A DNA stretch of 64,000 nt from JAVJSD01 sp040219575 (lineage in GTDB: Bacteria > Planctomycetota > Planctomycetia > Pirellulales > Pirellulaceae): the NCBI GenBank assembly GCA_040219575.1, contig JAVJSD010000042.1:78298-142297 (forward strand), given 5' to 3'. The position numbers and the translations under genes are program-made. Within the stretch, counting starts at the first letter, position 1. Every line of letters starts with the position of its first letter. The notes below the pieces were generated by a model, which was not told where the DNA came from, did no database searches, and was given only the letters and a program-made list of their open reading frames with translations. Of the stretch, positions 44,064 through 52,957 are shown piece by piece.

Positions 44064-46067
44064 ATGACCACTCTGCAATTGCGCACGGATCAGCGCACCC
44101 TCACGCGGCCCGGCGCGCGCCTTGTCTGCTGGATTCTGGCCGCGCTGACCGCGTCGGCTTGCGCTCCCGCGGAGTTCCTTGCTCGCGCGGAGGCGGTCCC
44201 GCACACGGTCGCCCACGTCGATCACCCGTTCGATCCCGATTGGCCCGACGTGCATCGCATCCTGGCCGACAAGTGCTCCGGGTGCCATCGGCCCCAGAGC
44301 GATCAAAGCAGCTTCATGAGCTACGAGGCGCTGCTTGAGGCGGGGCACGACGACGAGATGCCCGCCGTCGTGCCAGGCCAGCCCGAGGAGTCGTGGCTCT
44401 ACCTGCAGGTGCGTTGGAACGCCGACGCGAAGCGAAATAGCGACCTGCCCGACACGCCCGATATGCCGCCCGACCGCCACGAGTGGCTGACCGCCGCCCA
44501 GCAGGAGCTGATTCGCCGCTGGATCGCGGGCGGCGCGCATCGCTACCGTTTGCCCGACACTTGCCGCGAGCGTCCGCTGATGGAGATGGACTTTCCCTCG
44601 GCCAAGCAGTGCAGCGCGTGCCACCCCAAGCAATACGAAGAGTGGTCGCGTTCGATGCACGCCTACGCGCAGCACAGCCCGGTGTTCGAAGCGTTCAACC
44701 TGACGTTGATCGAGCGGACCAGCGGCACGATCGGCACGTTTTGCACGCGCTGCCATACCAACATCGGCACGGCCCTGGGCGAGAACGGCTCGCGCCGCAA
44801 CGTGCACCGCTCGCGCATCGCGATGGAAGGCGTCACCTGCGTCACCTGCCATCGTCGCAAGGACGGCCGCTACAAGGCCAGCGGGCGCGTCGCCATCGCG
44901 CCCGGCGAATTGCTCGACGGCTGCATCTACGGTCCGTTCGACGGCGCGGTCTCGGAGGAGGTCGGCTCGCACAAGTCGTCGCATCTGCCCTACCTCCGCT
45001 CGTCGCAGTTCTGCGGCGAATGCCACGACGTGTTCGCCCCCACCGGCGTCCGTCTGGAGGAGGCCTTCAGCGAGTGGCAGAACAGCCCCGCCGCGGCCGA
45101 TCGAGTCACCTGCCAGCAGTGCCACATGGGCCCCGTGCAAGGCGTTCCGATCGCCGAGTGCGAGCGGCCGCTTGGCCGCGCGGCGGTCGTGCCGGGCGTC
45201 GATCCGGAGAAGATCCCCCTGCGGCATCTCTCCGACCACACCTTCGCCGGGCCCGACTACTCGCTGCTGCCGGACACCGAGTTTCCCTACAAGCTCGACT
45301 GGATGTACGAGAAGGACTACCGCAATCCGGCCTGTCTCACGCCGCACGAACAAAGGACCCTCATCGAATTGCGGCTGAAGAATCGCGAGCAACTGAAGAA
45401 GTACGACGCCAAGCGCTACGAGCTGCTACGGAACTCGGCGCGAATCAAAGTCCACCACGCGGACCTGGCCCACGCCGGCGGGCTGCTGCCGGTGACCGTC
45501 GACGTAACCAGCACCACCGCCGGGCACAGCCTGCCGACCGGCTTCACCGCCGAGCGGCAAGTCTGGATCTCGATCGAGGTCCGCGATCCTCGTGGAAAAG
45601 TGGTGTTCGCGTCGGGCGATTTCGACGACAACGGCGACCTGCGCGACGACCACAGCCACGCGGTGCTTGCCGGAAAAGTGCACTACGACAAGCACTTGCT
45701 CAACTTTCAAAACAAGTTCATCGCCCTGACGAACAAGGGAACCGAGCGGTCGGTGGTGGTCTCGGTGAACCGGCACCTGCAGCCGTTGAATATCTTCCGC
45801 CCCGTGAACACGCCGGCGCAGTCGTTCGGGCGTCCCGGCGGTTTCCGCATCGCCAAGGGCAGCCTGCCGCCGTTGCGGACGATGGGGCAGCGCTATCCGG
45901 TGCGGCTCGGTAGTTGTTCGGGGCCGCATACCGTCCACGTGCGTTTGAATTTCCGCCACTTGCCGCCCACGCTGCTCGACCACATCGGCACGCCGCACTT
46001 GAAGCACCTTCTGGAAACCGTCGTGATCGATGAGTACCACGGCGTGGTCGACGTTTCGCCCTTTTAA
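44064..46067 (+). CDS. Hexaheme c-type cytochrome, 667 aa
   Basis: Six CxxCH heme sites are visible: CSGCH (71-75), then CSACH, CTRCH, CVTCH, CGECH and CQQCH between about 180 and 360. The first belongs to a PSCyt1-like domain (VHRILADKCSGCHRPQSDQS); the others form a multiheme c554-like module (KQYEEWSRSMHAYAQHSPVF). The last 220 residues are beta-rich without hemes (DVTSTTAGHSLPTGFTAERQ), similar to C-terminal domains of other multiheme cytochromes. A hydrophobic export signal lies at about 18-35. It should carry electrons in the periplasm or on the surface. An outer-membrane-like barrel gene lies downstream. Confidence 0.85.
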   Translation: MTTLQLRTDQRTLTRPGARLVCWILAALTASACAPAEFLARAEAVPHTVAHVDHPFDPDWPDVHRILADKCSGCHRPQSDQSSFMSYEALLEAGHDDEMPAVVPGQPEESWLYLQVRWNADAKRNSDLPDTPDMPPDRHEWLTAAQQELIRRWIAGGAHRYRLPDTCRERPLMEMDFPSAKQCSACHPKQYEEWSRSMHAYAQHSPVFEAFNLTLIERTSGTIGTFCTRCHTNIGTALGENGSRRNVHRSRIAMEGVTCVTCHRRKDGRYKASGRVAIAPGELLDGCIYGPFDGAVSEEVGSHKSSHLPYLRSSQFCGECHDVFAPTGVRLEEAFSEWQNSPAAADRVTCQQCHMGPVQGVPIAECERPLGRAAVVPGVDPEKIPLRHLSDHTFAGPDYSLLPDTEFPYKLDWMYEKDYRNPACLTPHEQRTLIELRLKNREQLKKYDAKRYELLRNSARIKVHHADLAHAGGLLPVTVDVTSTTAGHSLPTGFTAERQVWISIEVRDPRGKVVFASGDFDDNGDLRDDHSHAVLAGKVHYDKHLLNFQNKFIALTNKGTERSVVVSVNRHLQPLNIFRPVNTPAQSFGRPGGFRIAKGSLPPLRTMGQRYPVRLGSCSGPHTVHVRLNFRHLPPTLLDHIGTPHLKHLLETVVIDEYHGVVDVSPF

Positions 46068-46841
46068 TTGCGTGCTTGATGATGACAGAACGGACGTCGC
46101 CCATGTCGACGAACAAGCTGGGAGCACTGTGTAGGGAAGACGGTATTTCCAATGCCGAGGAATATCGTTTAACGGCAAGCCGCAGAGGCGACGGCGTGCG
46201 CACGACCCCGAACTAGCTGGAAGCGTAGCTGCAACGAACCGCCGACGCCTTCGTCTCGCCGTTAAACGAGTCGATCGTAAGGGATGCTTGACATTGAAAA
46301 TGCAGGCTTCAACAACGGCAAGCCGCAGGCGACGGCGTGCGCACGACCCCGAACTAGCTGGAAACGTAGCTGCAACGAACCGCCGACGCCTTCGGCTCGC
46401 CGTTAAACGAGTCGATCGCGAGGGATGCTTGACATTGAAATTGCAGGCTTCAACAACGGCGAGCCGCAGGCGACGGCGTGCGCACGACCCCGAACTAGCT
46501 GGAAACGTTGCCGCAACGAACCGCCGACGCCTTCGGCTTGCCGTTAAACGAGTCGATCGTAAGGGATGCTTGACATTGAAATTGCAGGCTTCAATAAACG
46601 GCAAGCCGCTGGCGACGGCGTGCGCACGACCCCAAACTAGCTGGAAACGTAGCTGCAACGAACCGCCGACGCCTTCGGCTCGCCGTTAAACGAGTCGATC
46701 GTAAGGGATGCTTGACATTGTAATTGCAGGCTTCAACAAACGACTTTGCTCAGAGTTGTCGTCGGCGATGAAGATGCAGTCGTATTTCAATGCCCCTGTT
46801 TGATTCCACCTCCAATGAACTGAACGGCCGCACGGACAAAC
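46068..46841. repeat. Tandem array of four MITE-derived units
   Basis: From 46166 to about 46743 the sequence repeats four times with a period of 141-145 bp: AACGGCAAGCCGCAGGCGAC, GGCGTGCGCACGACCCC, AACTAGCTGGAAACGTAGCT, GCAACGAACCGCCGACGCC, TCGCCGTTAAACGAGTCGAT, then GGGATGCTTGACATTGAAAT and TGCAGGCTTCAA. Each unit is one short MITE-like element plus a 50-bp tail. Units are nearly identical, so amplification is recent. No gene is present. Confidence 0.8.
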
Positions 46842-48737
46842 ATGCCGCTCCGCCAACTGATCGCCGCCTCGTTGCTCCTGGCGTTGCCAGCGGCGCTTGC
46901 GCTGCGCGCCGGTGGTGGAGAGCCGGACCGGCTGACGACGTTGTCGGCGCCGGAGAACGCCAGGTCGAGCAGGCCCCTTGAGGCGGAAACTTCGCTTGCC
47001 GACGTGGCCGCCGAGACGCTGTTCGGGGATCCTTCGAAAGCGACGCACTCCCTTGCCAAATCCGAGGAGCCCGACGCGGAAGAGTCGTCGCTCGCCGAGC
47101 TCGCCATGGAAACGCTGTTGGCACCGTCGAATGCATCACCTCCGAAAACCTCGTCCTCGATAACTTCGCCGTCGAAGACCGCGCGGACGGAGAGCGCGGA
47201 CGCCGACGGACCTGTCCGAGAGGCGACGCCGCCAGCAACCCCATCCACGGAGCGACTTCCACCCCAGCGCCAAGCCGCGCCTCCCGAATCGCTCCCGCCC
47301 CCCGCATCGCAGCATCACCTGCCGGGCGATGCGCTTGGCGCGTTCCCGCCGCTGCCCCCGGACCCTTACGCCGACAAGCACGACGTGCTGCCGCCGCTCG
47401 AGGAAGAGCTTTGGCGGCATGGCGGTTCGTATCTGTATCACCCCGAAGGCGATCGGCTCGGCTGGCCGGAACACGACGATCACGCCCATTACCACCTGCT
47501 GCGACTGCCGGAAGATTGGCAAAAACCGCAGCCAGTCCAGGCTTTCTCTGAATTTCTGGGCCCCGATCCCATTCAGCCCGATCCGCTGTTTCACTGGCTC
47601 GGCCCCGGCGGATATGTGTGGGAGCCGCGGTTCGTGGGCTACGGCAGCTACCAGTTGTTCGGCTTCGGCATCGAGGCGGCCGGACAGGAGCAGGCCGCCC
47701 TGGGAAGCCAACTCATTTGCGACCTCGACCTGCGGCTGACCGGCACCGAGCGGTTCCACGTGCAGTTTCGTCCGCTGGGCCGCGGCAATACAGGCGGCTC
47801 GTACTACCAGTTCACCGATCCCGCGGGCTACGTGAACAACGCCACGGGCGAACCGCAGCGATACTGGTTCGAAGGCGAACTGGCCAGCATGCTGGGCGGC
47901 TACGTCGACCCGTTCGCCGTCCGCGACTACACCATCACGGCCGGAAAGTTTCCGTTTGTGCTGCAAAACGCGCTGTTGATGAACGACGAGATTCTGGGCG
48001 TGGCGATCAACAAGAACACGATCTACGCCGGCAATCTCAGCAACATCAACTTGCAGACGTTTTTCGGTTTCAACGACGTCGACACGTTCAACGACGCCGA
48101 CGGCCAGGCGTACGGCGTGAACGCGTTCATCGATTACCGCCGAACGTTCTACGAACTGACGTACGCCTACGCCCTGCACGACCGCGACGATCGCCGCAAC
48201 GCCCACTTCGCCGCCGCCGGCGTCACTAAGCTTTTCGGTCCGCTCATGCTGGCCGGCCGGGCGATGTTCAAGATCGGCGACGCCTCGGGCATGGGGAGCG
48301 GCGAACTGCTGGTGCTGGAGAGCAATTACACGCGCATCTTCCATCACAAACCGCTGGGAGTTGAATACGGCGTGTTCTACACCAACGCCTTTTTGGCCAC
48401 CAACGGCTGGAGTGGTCTGGGGGGAAGCAATTTCAACCGCCTGCAGGCCGCCTTCGAGGTGAACCCACTGGTCCGCATCGCGGCGGGGCTTCCGACCGCC
48501 GACACTTGGGGGATCGCCGGCGGCGTGCAACTCTTCCGCCTGAACGAGGACGAATCGATCATTCCGGAGTTCGCCTTCGAGGCGCCGCAGGACATCCCCG
48601 TGTGGGGCCTGGGCTTGCGTTACCTGCGAAAGACCGGCAAGAGAAGCTTCTTCGAAGCCTTCGGCCTGGCCAACTTCTCCGACGACCCCCGCTATGTTCG
48701 CAAGGGACTGTTTCTCTCCGAAACGATCGTGTTCTGA
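46842..48737 (+). CDS. Outer-membrane beta-barrel (porin-like) protein, 631 aa
   Basis: A signal peptide (MPLRQLIAASLLLALPAALA) leads to about 150 residues of Pro/Ala/Ser/Glu-rich linker. The last 370 residues are a beta-barrel: alternating aromatic strands such as RFVGYGSYQLFGFGIEAAGQ, FHVQFRPLGRGNTGG, GVFYTNAFLATNGWSGL and VWGLGLRYLRKTG, ending in a terminal Phe (SETIVF). No porin subfamily was recognised. It follows the hexaheme cytochrome gene by 774 bp of repeat DNA, so a functional link is possible but not proven. Confidence 0.7.
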   Translation: MPLRQLIAASLLLALPAALALRAGGGEPDRLTTLSAPENARSSRPLEAETSLADVAAETLFGDPSKATHSLAKSEEPDAEESSLAELAMETLLAPSNASPPKTSSSITSPSKTARTESADADGPVREATPPATPSTERLPPQRQAAPPESLPPPASQHHLPGDALGAFPPLPPDPYADKHDVLPPLEEELWRHGGSYLYHPEGDRLGWPEHDDHAHYHLLRLPEDWQKPQPVQAFSEFLGPDPIQPDPLFHWLGPGGYVWEPRFVGYGSYQLFGFGIEAAGQEQAALGSQLICDLDLRLTGTERFHVQFRPLGRGNTGGSYYQFTDPAGYVNNATGEPQRYWFEGELASMLGGYVDPFAVRDYTITAGKFPFVLQNALLMNDEILGVAINKNTIYAGNLSNINLQTFFGFNDVDTFNDADGQAYGVNAFIDYRRTFYELTYAYALHDRDDRRNAHFAAAGVTKLFGPLMLAGRAMFKIGDASGMGSGELLVLESNYTRIFHHKPLGVEYGVFYTNAFLATNGWSGLGGSNFNRLQAAFEVNPLVRIAAGLPTADTWGIAGGVQLFRLNEDESIIPEFAFEAPQDIPVWGLGLRYLRKTGKRSFFEAFGLANFSDDPRYVRKGLFLSETIVF

Positions 48738-48795
48738 GCCAGGTGCGACGATCGCCTTGTCGCGGAACTCGTGAGCGTTCGCCTTTTTTCAATGC

Positions 48796-48826
48796 CGTCG
48801 GAAGTCTCACGACTTCCGCTACGACG
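48796..48826. repeat. Palindromic repeat GTCGGAAGTCTCACGACTTCCGC
   Basis: A further copy of the GGAAGTC/GACTTCC family, in the gap between two convergent genes. Confidence 0.6.
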
Positions 48827-48831
48827 CGTGG

Positions 48832-49551
48832 TCAAGCGAGGACGGTTTCCGCCGAAGAGGCCGACGCGGCGTTTCGCGGCGCGTCGACGAGGCTGGGTTC
48901 GACGTGGATCGCCATGTACGACTTCGCCAGGCACCAGTAGCGTTCGGCGATCAGTTCGGCCTCGGGAAACAGGCGACGAATTTCGCGGCGCGTCAGCAGC
49001 CGTATTTCGTCGGCCCACATGCCGGCCTGCTCGTCGTTTTCGGCTTGGGGATACCAGCCGACCGAGCGCGACTTGAGCAGCCGGATCTTCCACCAGCGGG
49101 GCAGGAACTGAAAGCAGGGATATTGAAAGTGAGGCTCAACGGGGAAGTAGCGATTCGGCGTCTGCACGAAGTAGGAGCGGCCGACGCGGCGGATCTCGGC
49201 GGCCATGCGGCGCTGGTTCTCCCAGGTTCGCACATGCTCGATCACCGAGTTGGAGAACACCACGTCGAACTCGCCGTCGGCGAATTGCGAGAGGTCGCAG
49301 CCATCGCCGGTGAGGGCGTGGATGTGGGGGCTGGTGGTCTCGTTTTCGAACACGTTCAGCAGCGTGATCGAGACCGCTTCGAGTTCATCCACGCCCATCA
49401 TTTGCCAGAACGTCTCGGTGCCGCCGACGTCGAGAATCCGCACGGGGCGCGGCAGTTGGTCGAGCAGTTGGAGAAACCGGCCGAAACGGCGGCGACGCAA
49501 TCGATAGGCGAGCGAGTCGCGATCGGTGTAGTCGGCTGAAGCGCCCAGCAT
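48832..49551 (-). CDS. Class I SAM-dependent methyltransferase, 239 aa
   Basis: Methyltransf_11/23-type Rossmann fold: motif I is PVRILDVGGTETFW, then TGDGCDLSQFADGEFDVVFS (motif II/IV) and NSVIEHVRTWENQRRMAAEI. The sugar/lipid or unknown acceptor cannot be told. PNRYFPVEPHFQYPCFQFLP and a conserved WW pair (RWWKIRLL) follow, a pattern of planctomycete methyltransferases near polysaccharide loci. I chose the ATG at 49549-49551 because AGGGGG precedes it; a GTG nine bases upstream is possible. Confidence 0.85.
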   Translation of the reverse strand: MLGASADYTDRDSLAYRLRRRRFGRFLQLLDQLPRPVRILDVGGTETFWQMMGVDELEAVSITLLNVFENETTSPHIHALTGDGCDLSQFADGEFDVVFSNSVIEHVRTWENQRRMAAEIRRVGRSYFVQTPNRYFPVEPHFQYPCFQFLPRWWKIRLLKSRSVGWYPQAENDEQAGMWADEIRLLTRREIRRLFPEAELIAERYWCLAKSYMAIHVEPSLVDAPRNAASASSAETVLA

Positions 49552-49879
49552 GATGGCCACCCCCTGAAGGATTGTCGGGACGTTCGCGATATGCGTTCCC
49601 GAGAATCAACCGTAGCTCATGGTTGCCCCCATGGCGGACGGCCGCCCGAAGAATCGTTAGAGTTGATACGGCCGGCGTCGTGGCATCGTAGGCCATGGCA
49701 TCGTAGGCCGTAGGCCGTGGCATCGTAGGCCGGAACGAGCCGTGCGCTGTTCCGGCATTTCTCCCGCGGCGTGTGGACGAGAAGGCCGGACATGCCGCCG
49801 CTTCGAGGCGCGGCGCTTTTGCCGCAGCGTCCTCGGGTTGTTGCGGCCGACGGGATTCATGGCAGGCTGGAAGCCTGCC
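49552..49879. other. Gene-free stretch upstream of the methyltransferase
   Basis: No gene is seen. GGCATCGTAGGCC words are repeated three times near 49681-49735, and a GGCAGGCTGGAAGCCTGCC repeat lies at 49860-49884 over the stop of the next gene. Confidence 0.4.
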
Positions 49880-51004
49880 CTACGTGGGGCTGATGCGGGA
49901 GGCGGCGGTCAGGCGGCGGACGACCTCGCGGGGGTCGCCGGTCTCCTTGAGGATCGCCAATTGGCGGTCGGCCCAGCTTTGTCCGGCGGCGATCTGTTGG
50001 GCGTGCATCAGCTGCGGCACGCAGTCGAGTTCCTCCGCCACCGGCCGCAACAGCCCCAGCAGGTATTCGACCACCTCGCTGACGGTCTGCACCCGGTACG
50101 TGTACGAATTCACGAGCTGCGCCTTCGGCCCATAGCGGCACGCGCGCCATTTGTTCTGCCGCACCATCATCGGGTGGCAATCGTGCTGGTAGGCGCCTTC
50201 GTCGATGTGGTCCGAAAGCGCCTTCACCAGGCATTGAATGAGCGCGGCCAGCGACAAGACGTCCTCCAGGTTCCCCGGCATGTCGCAGACGCGGACTTCG
50301 ACCGTGCCGAAGTTATGGTGCGGGCGGACATCCCACCAGATTTCGCGAATGGTGTTGATGAAGCCGGTGTCGACCATGTGATTCACCAGCCAGACGTACT
50401 CGCTCCAGTTGCGCATCAACGTGGGCAGGCCGGCCGTCGGCAGTCCCTCCATGATCTTGCTGCGATGCGATTGCAGACCCGTCTTGCGCTGCTCCCAGAA
50501 GGGGCTGCTGCAACTGAGCGCCAACAGCGTCGGCAGATGCTGCATGATGCGGTCGCAAATCATGACGGCCTTGTCGCCCGAATCGACGCCGACATGCACG
50601 TGCAGCCCGAAGGTGACCAACCGGCGGGCCATCTCCTGCAGCAGTCCCACCAGGTTCTGATAGCGCTCGTCGGGCGTGACCTGCTGATCGCGCCACAGGG
50701 CGTTGGGATGCGTGGCGCCCCACCACAGCCGCAGTCCCAACCGGTCGGCGACCTCCTCGACGAGCGTGATCTTGCGGCGCAGGTCGGCCTCGGCGTCGGC
50801 CACGGTCTCGCAGACATCGGTGTTGATTTCGATGCAGCATTGCATCAACTCGGGCTTGTAGCTCTTTTGCGCATCTTTCGGCAGACTCTCGAGCAGTTGC
50901 GCCACGGAGCTGGAAAGCTCCATCGTCTCGGCGTCGACCAGGCCGAACTCGAGTTCGACGCCGAGCGTGGGGCGGTCGTTCGAGTTGAAGTTGATTTTCG
51001 TCAT
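49880..51004 (-). CDS. YbdK-type carboxylate-amine ligase (GCS2 family), 374 aa
   Basis: Glutamate-cysteine ligase family 2. The start LGVELEFGLVDAETMELSSS, CCIEINTDVCETVADAEADL and FGLHVHVGVDSGDKAVMICD are family motifs, with ERYQNLV and WWDVRPHHNFGTVEVRVCDM. E. coli YbdK has weak gamma-glutamylcysteine synthetase activity, so a role in thiol synthesis is possible but unproven. The TAG stop falls within a GTAGGGCAGGC repeat. I chose the ATG at 51002-51004; an upstream in-frame ATG at 51065 adds 21 residues. Confidence 0.88.
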   Translation of the reverse strand: MTKINFNSNDRPTLGVELEFGLVDAETMELSSSVAQLLESLPKDAQKSYKPELMQCCIEINTDVCETVADAEADLRRKITLVEEVADRLGLRLWWGATHPNALWRDQQVTPDERYQNLVGLLQEMARRLVTFGLHVHVGVDSGDKAVMICDRIMQHLPTLLALSCSSPFWEQRKTGLQSHRSKIMEGLPTAGLPTLMRNWSEYVWLVNHMVDTGFINTIREIWWDVRPHHNFGTVEVRVCDMPGNLEDVLSLAALIQCLVKALSDHIDEGAYQHDCHPMMVRQNKWRACRYGPKAQLVNSYTYRVQTVSEVVEYLLGLLRPVAEELDCVPQLMHAQQIAAGQSWADRQLAILKETGDPREVVRRLTAASRISPT

Positions 51005-51100
51005 GGAGGTTCCAGGCGTGTTCAGCATGTCTTGATTCAGGCGAGAAGAAACGTTGATGCATGCCAATCGACGCTGATTGCATCTTGCATTAGCGTCTGA

Positions 51101-52387
51101 TCAGCGTTCATCAGCGGTTCGCTTTTGGTGCTGTTGGCTGGTGCTGGCTAAACGGTCGGGATCGTGCCATAGCACCGCGGCGCGGGCGAGCACCTTGGCG
51201 CCGATCCGCAGCGCCTCTTCGTCGATGTCGAAATTGGGCGTGTGCAGCGCCGAACCGGTGGCGGACGACGAACGCACGCCGAGGCGGATCATGGCGCCGG
51301 GCACCTTCTCCAGGTAGAACGAAAAGTCCTCGCTCCCCATACTGGCCCGGGGGATTTCGTCGAGCCCCGCTTCCCCGACGACGTCGCGTCCGGCTTGCCG
51401 CAGCAGTTCGATCAGTGCGGCGTCGTTGTTGACCGAGGCCGAACCGAGTCCGAAGTGCACCTCGATGCGGGTGTCGGTGGTCTCGCCGACGCCGTGGGCG
51501 AGTCGGCGGATGTGGTCGAACGTTTTTTGACGCACACCGGCGTCGAGCGTGCGGATGGTTCCCCGCAGCAGCACCTCTTCGGGAATGACGTTGGCGTTGT
51601 CGCCACCGCGGATTTGTCCCACGGTCACCACCACCGCGTCCTGGCTGTCGGTGGCGCGGGGAATGAACAGGTACAGCGAGTTGATGAGCTGCGCGGCGGC
51701 GGCGATCGAATCGCGCGTCTCGTGGGGCCGGGCCGCGTGACCGCCGCGGCCTTGAATTCGCAGTTCCATCTCGTCGCAATTGGCGGTCAGCACGCCGGCC
51801 CGCAGGCCGAGGTGGCCCAGGTCGCGCATCGGATCGACGTGCGTGGCGAGGATCGCCGACACGCCTTCGAGCGCCCCGATCTCGACCATCCCCTTGGCCC
51901 CTTCGCAGGTCTCCTCGGCCGGTTGGAAGACGCCGCGGATCGGCGCCTGCCAGGGGAGGGCGGCGGCGTTGCGGAGATCCTCGATGGCGGTCACCGCGCC
52001 GTAGATCAGGGCGGTGTGGGCGTCGTGGCCGCAGGCGTGCATCACGCCGGGACATTGGCTGGCGTAGGGGACGTCGTTCTTCTCATGAATTCGCAGGGCG
52101 TCGATGTCGCCTCGCAGGGCGATCTTCGCCGCCGCCTGGCCGTCGCCCTCGACTTTGGTGTCGGCCAGCACGCCGCGACCTTCCGGTCCCATGCGGACCT
52201 GGAAGCCCTCCTCGCCCAAAAGTTGGTACAGGTAGAGGCTCGTCTCGCGCTCTTCGCCCGAGAGTTCCGGCCGGGCGTGCAGGCGGCGTCGCACCTCGAC
52301 GATCCGCTCGAATCGCCGGTCGACCGCCTCGTCGAGCTCTTGCTTCCAGTCGTGGGGCATGGGTTGTTCTATCGTCTTGGACGGCAT
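51101..52387 (-). CDS. M20 family amidohydrolase (hippurate/IAA-amino-acid hydrolase-like), 428 aa
   Basis: Zinc-type peptidase fold. Motifs: RRRLHARPELSGEERETSLY, ALRGDIDALRIHEKNDVPYA, VMHACGHDAHTALIYGAVTA (the conserved CGHD metal site), FQPAEETCEGAKGMVEIGAL (catalytic Glu pair), and ASMGSEDFSFYLEKVPGAMI with GSALHTPNFDIDEEAL at the end. These enzymes remove N-acyl or hippuryl groups from amino acids. The substrate is not predictable. The upstream region starts within a MITE-like element. Confidence 0.92.
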   Translation of the reverse strand: MPSKTIEQPMPHDWKQELDEAVDRRFERIVEVRRRLHARPELSGEERETSLYLYQLLGEEGFQVRMGPEGRGVLADTKVEGDGQAAAKIALRGDIDALRIHEKNDVPYASQCPGVMHACGHDAHTALIYGAVTAIEDLRNAAALPWQAPIRGVFQPAEETCEGAKGMVEIGALEGVSAILATHVDPMRDLGHLGLRAGVLTANCDEMELRIQGRGGHAARPHETRDSIAAAAQLINSLYLFIPRATDSQDAVVVTVGQIRGGDNANVIPEEVLLRGTIRTLDAGVRQKTFDHIRRLAHGVGETTDTRIEVHFGLGSASVNNDAALIELLRQAGRDVVGEAGLDEIPRASMGSEDFSFYLEKVPGAMIRLGVRSSSATGSALHTPNFDIDEEALRIGAKVLARAAVLWHDPDRLASTSQQHQKRTADER

Positions 52388-52399
52388 CACTGCGCAATT

Positions 52400-52505
52400 C
52401 GTTTAACGGCAAGCCGCAGCGCAGGCGTCGGCGCGCGCACGACTCTCCACTCGCTGGAAACGTTCCTGCAACGATCCGCCGACGCCTGCGGCTTGCCGTT
52501 AAACG
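52400..52505. mobile_element. MITE-like element, short form, 106 bp
   Basis: Left end CGTTTAACGGCAAGCCGCAG and right end GCGGCTTGCCGTTAAACG are inverted copies of each other. The interior (CGCTGGAAACGTTCCTGCAA) matches the 54129-54229 copy in the opposite orientation. Confidence 0.7.
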
Positions 52506-52570
52506 ATCCTTCCTCAAATCTACCACACGCGGCGAATCGCCCCCAATCCCTGCCCCGGGCCGTGGCGGCG

Positions 52571-52579
52571 TGGTACGAT
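52571..52579 (+). promoter_or_regulatory. Extended -10 candidate (TGG TACGAT) of the MoaD-like gene
   Basis: TGGTACGAT, 39 bp upstream of the ATG. The same TACGAT -10 is used by ffh. Confidence 0.35.
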
Positions 52580-52617
52580 GACGGCTCGCATTCGATGGCA
52601 GAAGGTATTGCTCCACC

Positions 52618-52881
52618 ATGGCGACGGTTTTCATTCCGACTCAATTGCGCGACGCGACCGAATCGCAAGCGCAAGTCGAAGTTGACGGGGCGCGAGTGCG
52701 CGACGTGATCGACGCCTTGGAGCAGCGTTTTCCCGGCGTTCGCGCACGGTTGTGCGACGGCGAGCAACTTTCTCCTTCGTTGCAGGTTTCGATCGACGGC
52801 GTCATTTCCACGCGCGGTCTGGCGGCCAAGGTTCCGCCCGGTGGCGAGGTGCACTTTCTGCCCGCCATCGGCGGCGGGTAG
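52618..52881 (+). CDS. MoaD/ThiS-family sulfur carrier protein, 87 aa
   Basis: Ubiquitin-like fold of MoaD, ending in the required diglycine (FLPAIGGG). VFIPTQLRDATESQAQVEVD, RVRDVIDALEQRFPGVRARL and GEVHFLPAIGGG fit. It would be adenylated by a MoeB/ThiF-like enzyme and then carry sulfur. No moaE, moeB or thi gene is adjacent. The gene lies 76 bp before the D-threonine-aldolase-like gene, which may share its transcript. Confidence 0.88.
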   Translation: MATVFIPTQLRDATESQAQVEVDGARVRDVIDALEQRFPGVRARLCDGEQLSPSLQVSIDGVISTRGLAAKVPPGGEVHFLPAIGGG

Positions 52882-52957
52882 CGGCTTCGCCGTCGGCCGC
52901 CAAACACACACGCTCCCCGCCCGCCTTCCTTCCTCGCACGTACACCTTCCCGCCCGC

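Noticed and set aside
43604..44086. 160-residue minus-strand frame
   Set aside because: Arg-rich product without domains, spans a repeat and the start of the cytochrome gene.
46166..46743. CRISPR array
   Set aside because: Regular period, but units are 141-145 bp and nearly identical along their whole length; there are no unique spacers and no cas genes.
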